Positions 60,040 to 64,000 of a stretch of 64,000 nt of DNA are shown here, one piece after another (the stretch's first letter is position 1; each line of letters opens with the position of its first letter). The stretch lies in assembly GCA_051859825.1 (NCBI GenBank), contig JBHYFA010000002.1, forward strand, positions 1 through 64,000, written 5' to 3'. A program made the position numbers and the translations under genes. This DNA is from CSBr16-58 sp051859825 (GTDB taxonomy: Bacteria; Bacteroidota; Bacteroidia; Flavobacteriales; Schleiferiaceae). Below the pieces are notes generated by a model that was not told the origin of the DNA, made no database searches, and saw only the letters and a program-made list of their open reading frames with translations.

Positions 60040-61428
60040 ATGCGAAGAATTATTTTTTTTCTTGCTTGTTCAGCATTTCAGCCGTTGCTTTTTGCCCAGA
60101 ATAGCTCTGATGATGCTGCGATTCTACGATCGTTATTTACCCAAGCTCTAGAGAAGCAACAATCTTACGAGTGGTTGCGTGAATTGTGCGCAATAGGTCC
60201 GCGTTTTGCCGGTTCACCTCAAGCCTCTGAGGCTGTAGAATGGGGTTTTGAAACAATGTCGAAGATGGATTTTGATACCGTTTATCTCCAGGAAGTTAGT
60301 GTGCCACATTGGGTGCGCGGAATGGAGTCGGCAGTATGGCGCGGTGGCAGAAATAGAGGGAATTGGCCGTTAGCTGTGACAGCTTTAGGTGGTTCTGTTT
60401 CCACGCCTTCGCAGGGAATACGCGCCCAAGTTGTAGAAGTTAAGGATTATGATATGCTGGATAGTCTTGGGAAGTTAGGGCAGCTTGAAGGGAAGATAGT
60501 TTTTTACAACTACCCCATGAAGCAGCACTTTATCAAAACTTTCCACGCCTACGGAGATGCGGTGAAGTACCGATGGTTGGGCGCTGCTAGGGCGTCAGAA
60601 TACGGAGCGGTTGCCAGCGTTATTCGTTCATTGACGCATCGTACGGATGACTTTCCGCATACAGGTTCGATGACCTATCAGGATGCGGAGGTGAAGATTC
60701 CTGCGGGGGCTTTGAGCACTATTGCGGCAGACAAGCTTTCGGAAATGCTGATTGAAAATCCTACGGGTGAATTAGAGCTTACTCTTTTGAGTGAAGATCT
60801 TGGCAGGGCGGTGTCTTACAACGTAATCGCCGAGAAGTATGGCACCACCTTTCCCGAAGAAATTTTGCTTATGGGCGGCCATTTGGATTCGTGGGATTTG
60901 GCCGAAGGCGCGCATGATGACGGAGCCGGCTGTGTACACGCGATGGGAGCGGCTCAATTACTTTTCGAGAAAAATTTAGCCTTGAAACGGACATTGCGCG
61001 TTGTGCTATACATGAACGAAGAGTTTGGATTAGATGGTGCTCGTATGTATGCCGAAGCGACTAAAGATCAGCGACATGTGGTGGCAATCGAAAGTGATGC
61101 CGGAGGATATATTCCCCGTGGATTCTCCTTCGATACCGATTCGGTGAATTTGTTGAAAATTCAAGCCTTACAACCTTTGTTTGTGCCGTATGGTCTGTTC
61201 GAGTTTATTCCTGGAGGAAGCGGCGCCGATGTGGGGCAGATCCGTGGTAAGAACATGGTGTTGGGTGGATTGCGTCCGGAAAGCCAGCGCTACTTTGATG
61301 TGCATCATGCCGCTACCGACGTGTTTGAAGCGGTTCATCCCCGTGAGCTTGAAATCGGAACTGCGGCTATGGCGGCACTGATTTATTTGCTGGATAAATA
61401 TGATATTCCTGAAGCAGCTCAGAAGTAA
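60040..61428 (+). CDS. M28-family peptidase, exported
   Basis: 462 aa with a signal peptide (MRRIIFFLACSAFQPLLFAQ). A PA-like insert (about residues 125-245) separates the N-terminal cap from the two-zinc peptidase domain: LLMGGHLDSWDLAEGAHDDG (first ligands and bridging Asp), MNEEFGLDG (catalytic Glu), ESDAGG, and DVHHAATD with the last His. It is probably a periplasmic or secreted aminopeptidase. A TATTTTGG sequence before the start is only a near-match to the -7 box. Confidence 0.92.
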   Translation: MRRIIFFLACSAFQPLLFAQNSSDDAAILRSLFTQALEKQQSYEWLRELCAIGPRFAGSPQASEAVEWGFETMSKMDFDTVYLQEVSVPHWVRGMESAVWRGGRNRGNWPLAVTALGGSVSTPSQGIRAQVVEVKDYDMLDSLGKLGQLEGKIVFYNYPMKQHFIKTFHAYGDAVKYRWLGAARASEYGAVASVIRSLTHRTDDFPHTGSMTYQDAEVKIPAGALSTIAADKLSEMLIENPTGELELTLLSEDLGRAVSYNVIAEKYGTTFPEEILLMGGHLDSWDLAEGAHDDGAGCVHAMGAAQLLFEKNLALKRTLRVVLYMNEEFGLDGARMYAEATKDQRHVVAIESDAGGYIPRGFSFDTDSVNLLKIQALQPLFVPYGLFEFIPGGSGADVGQIRGKNMVLGGLRPESQRYFDVHHAATDVFEAVHPRELEIGTAAMAALIYLLDKYDIPEAAQK

Positions 61429-61447
61429 GATTGAACGTAAAGTGGTT

Positions 61448-61663
61448 TTAGGAATTCTTCTGCCAATCATCATTTTCAAGAAAAAATATTTCCTCAACCT
61501 TTGTGTCTAATGTTTGGGCGATTTTTAAAGCAAGTGCTGTTGACGGTTCATATCTATTTGCTTCAATTGCGTTGATGGATTGTCTTGAAACATTTACCGC
61601 CTCAGCTAATCCTTGCTGAGTGAGTCCTTTTTGAGCACGCCACACTTTCAAATTATTCTTCAT
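61448..61663 (-). CDS. Xre-family helix-turn-helix regulator
   Basis: 71 aa from MKNNLKVWRAQKGLTQQGLA. A single HTH (LTQQGLAEAVNVSRQSINAI) and a helical tail ending in FFLENDDWQKNS, the usual compact form that works with a small membrane protein gene. It overlaps the membrane protein gene by 11 nt; the pair is common in Firmicutes and Bacteroidota. It probably controls its own operon. Confidence 0.92.
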   Translation of the reverse strand: MKNNLKVWRAQKGLTQQGLAEAVNVSRQSINAIEANRYEPSTALALKIAQTLDTKVEEIFFLENDDWQKNS

Positions 61664-62132
61664 AATCGTGAAGATTTTTGCGTGATTGGTAAAGAACCCA
61701 GTGAAATCGAACGATGAAGAAAACCAATAAGGTGAACATATTGGCAAGCATTATCCATAGAAAAGCTATTTCGTAAACAAATAGTACAGCTAACAATAAT
61801 ATCGAATAGTTGATGTACGTTGCCCATACTAAGGACTCTAATCGTAGTTTCCCGATAAACTCGTCCTCGTCTTTCTCCCGGGCAAATGCAACGAACAAAC
61901 CTCCAATGATTAATAGGATAAGGGTTATTTCATCTATTGGGTTTGTAGAAGTGAAATGAAACCACTTGATGTCGCCCATGAATTCATCCGATACAACAGC
62001 AAAGACTTTGATTGATACGCCCAATGATTCGGGTTTGATTATCGGAGTTAGGATAGCGGCTATTAGTCCTATGCTAAATAAAACCCAACCCGGTTTTTTA
62101 ACTCCACTAGGAAGTAGATAACGTGCTTTCAT
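61653..62132 (-). CDS. Small polytopic membrane protein paired with the Xre regulator
   Basis: 159 aa from MKARYLLPSGVKKPGWV. Four membrane helices (WVLFSIGLIAAILTPII, ITLILLIIGGLFVAF, YSILLLAVLFVYEIAFLWI, MFTLLVFFIVRFHWVLY). The function is unknown. The start is fixed by a promoter at 62144-62175 that overlaps the alternative start at 62174. Confidence 0.85.
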   Translation of the reverse strand: MKARYLLPSGVKKPGWVLFSIGLIAAILTPIIKPESLGVSIKVFAVVSDEFMGDIKWFHFTSTNPIDEITLILLIIGGLFVAFAREKDEDEFIGKLRLESLVWATYINYSILLLAVLFVYEIAFLWIMLANMFTLLVFFIVRFHWVLYQSRKNLHDYEE

Positions 62133-62143
62133 GATTTTTTTGA

Positions 62144-62189
62144 CAAATGTAAAATAAACTTTCCATTTAGACAAATAAACTTTCCATTT
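62144..62189 (-). promoter_or_regulatory. Promoter with two 17-bp direct repeats (operator candidate)
   Basis: TTTG (62172-62175, minus strand) and TACATTTG (62144-62151) are 20 nt apart. AAATAAACTTTCCATTT occurs twice, at 62152-62168 and 62173-62189, 21 bp apart, covering the spacer and -33 region. This is where a repressor such as the adjacent Xre protein would bind. Confidence 0.7.
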
Positions 62190-62201
62190 TGTGATCGAGA
62201 C

Positions 62202-62233
62202 AAAAAAAACCCGATAGCAGTAGTGCTATCGGG
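62202..62233 (-). terminator. Terminator of the T9SS/VCBS gene
   Basis: On the minus strand CCCGATAGCA and TGCTATCGGG form a perfect 10-bp stem with a 4-nt loop followed by eight T. Confidence 0.9.
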
Positions 62234-62263
62234 GGATTAAAATAATCGAATTAAAAGAACGAC

Positions 62264-63580
62264 TTACTTTTTCACAATACGTTCTCTACGTTCAGCTCTG
62301 TTTTCATCAATAATATTGAGGAAGTACACACCTGCGGGAAGGTCTTGAATAGAAAATTCTGTGGATTGAACCTCGCGAACAAGACGACCATTGATATCCA
62401 TAATCTTCACCGAGTGGATATTGGCTTCCGTTTGAATAGAAACTAAATCTGAAGTGGGATTTGGTGATACGCTAATCTTTAATCTGTTAAATGAATCCGT
62501 GCTGGCGCCAGGATTGGACAGGTTTTCAAAGTAAATAAAATCTGCGCCGTAATTGGGTGAGCTGAAACCATCAACGCCCATAAACAAGTCAATATCACCA
62601 TCCCCATCCATATCACCAGCGGCAAATTTGTTTACGTAGTTTGCTCCAGTAAAGTTGAATGGATTAGACTGAGGTGCTCCAAACTGTGGACTCGTTGCGC
62701 TTCCGGTATTTTCGTAATAATAAATGTCACCATAATAGTCTGCCAACAGCAGGTCATAATCCCCATCTCCGTCTAAATCTACAAATTTTGGAATGCGGAT
62801 ATAGAAAAATGAATTAATTCCAAAAGGGTTCAAAACGGCGGGTGTGCTGAAATTTGGGGCAGAGGCCGTACCAGTATTTTCAAAATAGTATATGTCGCCA
62901 TAAAAATCTCCAAAAAACAAATCAAGGTCGCCATCACCGTCAATATCCACCAAGGTTGGAGAGGCAATGTACATTGTGGTGTCATTAAACCCAAAAGGAT
63001 TGGATACGGGATTAGCAAACTGCGGATTGGTAGCTGAGCCTGTGTTTTGGAAATAATAGAGGTCTCCATAATACCCAAAGCCAATTATGTCATAATCACC
63101 ATCACCATCCAAATCTCCAAAGGCAATGTCTAAAACAATGCCACTGCCAAGCCAATTTGGCGTTGTTGGGGCGGCAAATTGCGGACTGGTTGACGACCCC
63201 GTATTCTGAAAGTACTTTAATACTCCATAATCTTCAATTACTACTAAATCTAAATCGCCGTCACCGTCAATATCAACTAAAGAGGGAAGATTAAGGCCAG
63301 ATGTTGAGGTTAACCCAAAAGGGTTCGTAACTCCCGGAGCAAAAACTTGTGCAGAGGCTTCGGGTGCAGCAGCCAAACCAAATAGTACGGCTAGGCCTCC
63401 AAGCGCGTGGCGTAGTTGATTTTTGCTAAACTGTCTGCGTAATCTGTGCAGGCTGTTTTTGATTTTAGTAACAAGTTGACGAATTTCCGCGTCTTTGTTA
63501 GTAGGATTTTTCAAGAGGTTTTCCAACTCTGTACGCATTTGCTTGACGTAGCGTAATGCCCTAGCGTAGTTTGTGTTCAT
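62264..63580 (-). CDS. VCBS/FG-GAP repeat protein with T9SS type A sorting domain and long N-terminal extension
   Basis: 438 aa. About six repeats of the form LVDIDGDGDLDLxxGDxYGDIYYFENTG (calcium-binding DxDGDGD loops) make a beta-propeller-like core from residue 95 to 350. The C-terminal 75 residues form a type A sorting domain (ISVSPNPTSDLVSIQ, DLPAGVYFLNI, terminal KK). The signal peptide (hydrophobic 58-72, ending ASAQ near 78) follows about 55 charged helical residues that would stay cytoplasmic. The gene starts 4 nt after the stop of the TIGR03032 gene. Confidence 0.92.
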   Translation of the reverse strand: MNTNYARALRYVKQMRTELENLLKNPTNKDAEIRQLVTKIKNSLHRLRRQFSKNQLRHALGGLAVLFGLAAAPEASAQVFAPGVTNPFGLTSTSGLNLPSLVDIDGDGDLDLVVIEDYGVLKYFQNTGSSTSPQFAAPTTPNWLGSGIVLDIAFGDLDGDGDYDIIGFGYYGDLYYFQNTGSATNPQFANPVSNPFGFNDTTMYIASPTLVDIDGDGDLDLFFGDFYGDIYYFENTGTASAPNFSTPAVLNPFGINSFFYIRIPKFVDLDGDGDYDLLLADYYGDIYYYENTGSATSPQFGAPQSNPFNFTGANYVNKFAAGDMDGDGDIDLFMGVDGFSSPNYGADFIYFENLSNPGASTDSFNRLKISVSPNPTSDLVSIQTEANIHSVKIMDINGRLVREVQSTEFSIQDLPAGVYFLNIIDENRAERRERIVKK

Positions 63581-63584
63581 AATC

Positions 63585-64000
63585 TTAATTGGCTTTAGAC
63601 CAATACGTTCCGCCGGGGATAGAAAGAGCTCCTTTGTACGTATCGGTGGTTGTGTTTAAAATATTGGGTCGTGTAATATTTGGAAACAAAAATATATCAT
63701 AGATTTCATCTACACTCATTTCGTAAACTAAATTTCCAACAATGCTTCTGGTAGGCAAATGAATGGCGATTATTCCCGATTGCTGTGCTTCGTCGCTGAT
63801 GGCTAATTTAGCAAAGGTTGATGAATTTTTCCGCAGCTTGCTATGGGCAATAAACAGGTAGTCGTTGTAAAACGACATGCCGCGTAAAAAACCTCCTGGC
63901 TTGGCAATCACTTCATAGCCGCCATTTTCTCGGTTTATTTTGGCTAACTCACCTGTGGCACTAAGAAGCACATACAATTCGCCATTAATCAATTTTGGCG
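63585..64000 (-). CDS. TIGR03032/DUF4915-family protein, C-terminal part (runs off the window)
   Basis: The last 138 residues of a larger protein; the frame is open to the window edge. GFLRGMSFYNDYLFIAHSKL, then STFAKLAI, SGIIAIHLPTRSIVG and EIYDIFLFPNITRPNIL match the end of the TIGR03032 family, of unknown function and predicted to form a propeller. A TTG at 63992 is not a real start. It is 4 nt upstream of the VCBS gene and probably in its operon. Confidence 0.85.
   Translation of the reverse strand, partial: PKLINGELYVLLSATGELAKINRENGGYEVIAKPGGFLRGMSFYNDYLFIAHSKLRKNSSTFAKLAISDEAQQSGIIAIHLPTRSIVGNLVYEMSVDEIYDIFLFPNITRPNILNTTTDTYKGALSIPGGTYWSKAN

Overview
The window is a stretch of a Bacteroidota chromosome, most likely a marine-type Flavobacteriales (Cryomorphaceae/Schleiferiaceae-like) bacterium; the genus is inference. 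The evidence is: promoters of the Bacteroidota type (TTTG, about 20 nt, TAnnTTTG) in front of many genes; secreted proteins with type IX secretion (T9SS) C-terminal domains; a zinc-ligand-less flavobacterial-type DnaG; a short primary sigma factor; and families typical of the phylum (DUF5686, GSCFA, HYC_CC_PP, TIGR03032, TonB receptor with a carboxypeptidase-regulatory-like domain).

Layout. 0-9.4 kb is core housekeeping: rpsA (minus), then fbaB, accD, rpsO, pnp, the primary sigma factor and a GT2 glycosyltransferase (plus). 9.4-25.7 kb holds a T9SS-exported protein, a collagen-like lipoprotein, an AT-rich gene-poor gap, a TPR/LuxR-type regulator, mgtE-rsmA, and a complete five-gene metal-uptake operon (DtxR-type repressor, binding lipoprotein, ATPase, two permeases), followed by a large DUF5686 protein. 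25.7-34.5 kb is an accessory island: higBA, a DUF6364/PIN pair, a putative 260-aa antitoxin with a frameshifted PIN toxin, an ankyrin protein, and most copies of a palindromic repeat family. 34.6-39.5 kb carries a beta-barrel, GSCFA, a thioesterase, a DASS transporter and tRNA-Asn. 39.5-47.6 kb (minus) has recJ, a likely copper/heavy-metal TonB receptor cluster, and a VTC/DUF4956/HlyD operon. 47.7-64 kb has dnaG, peptidases, a HTH-less NtrC-type regulator, a GNAT/amidohydrolase/alanine racemase/racemase-like operon, AbgT, an M28 peptidase, a membrane protein/Xre pair, and T9SS and TIGR03032 proteins.

The most notable signal is a family of about 145-155 bp palindromic elements (A, C, D, with diverged E and F, related B, and fragments). 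They have about 19-bp terminal inverted repeats and 4-bp target duplications (AGTT or ATTT). Their inner hairpins keep pairing while changing sequence. Copies sit at regulatory junctions: one supplies part of the rpsA stop codon, one lies between the promoter and start codon of an antitoxin gene, and one replaces the -33 region of a leaderless toxin-antitoxin promoter. A second theme is near-leaderless genes, with TAnnTTTG only 4-5 nt before the start codon (dnaG, recJ, the HYC_CC_PP gene and the 260-aa antitoxin-like gene). No transposase, integrase, prophage or CRISPR array is visible.
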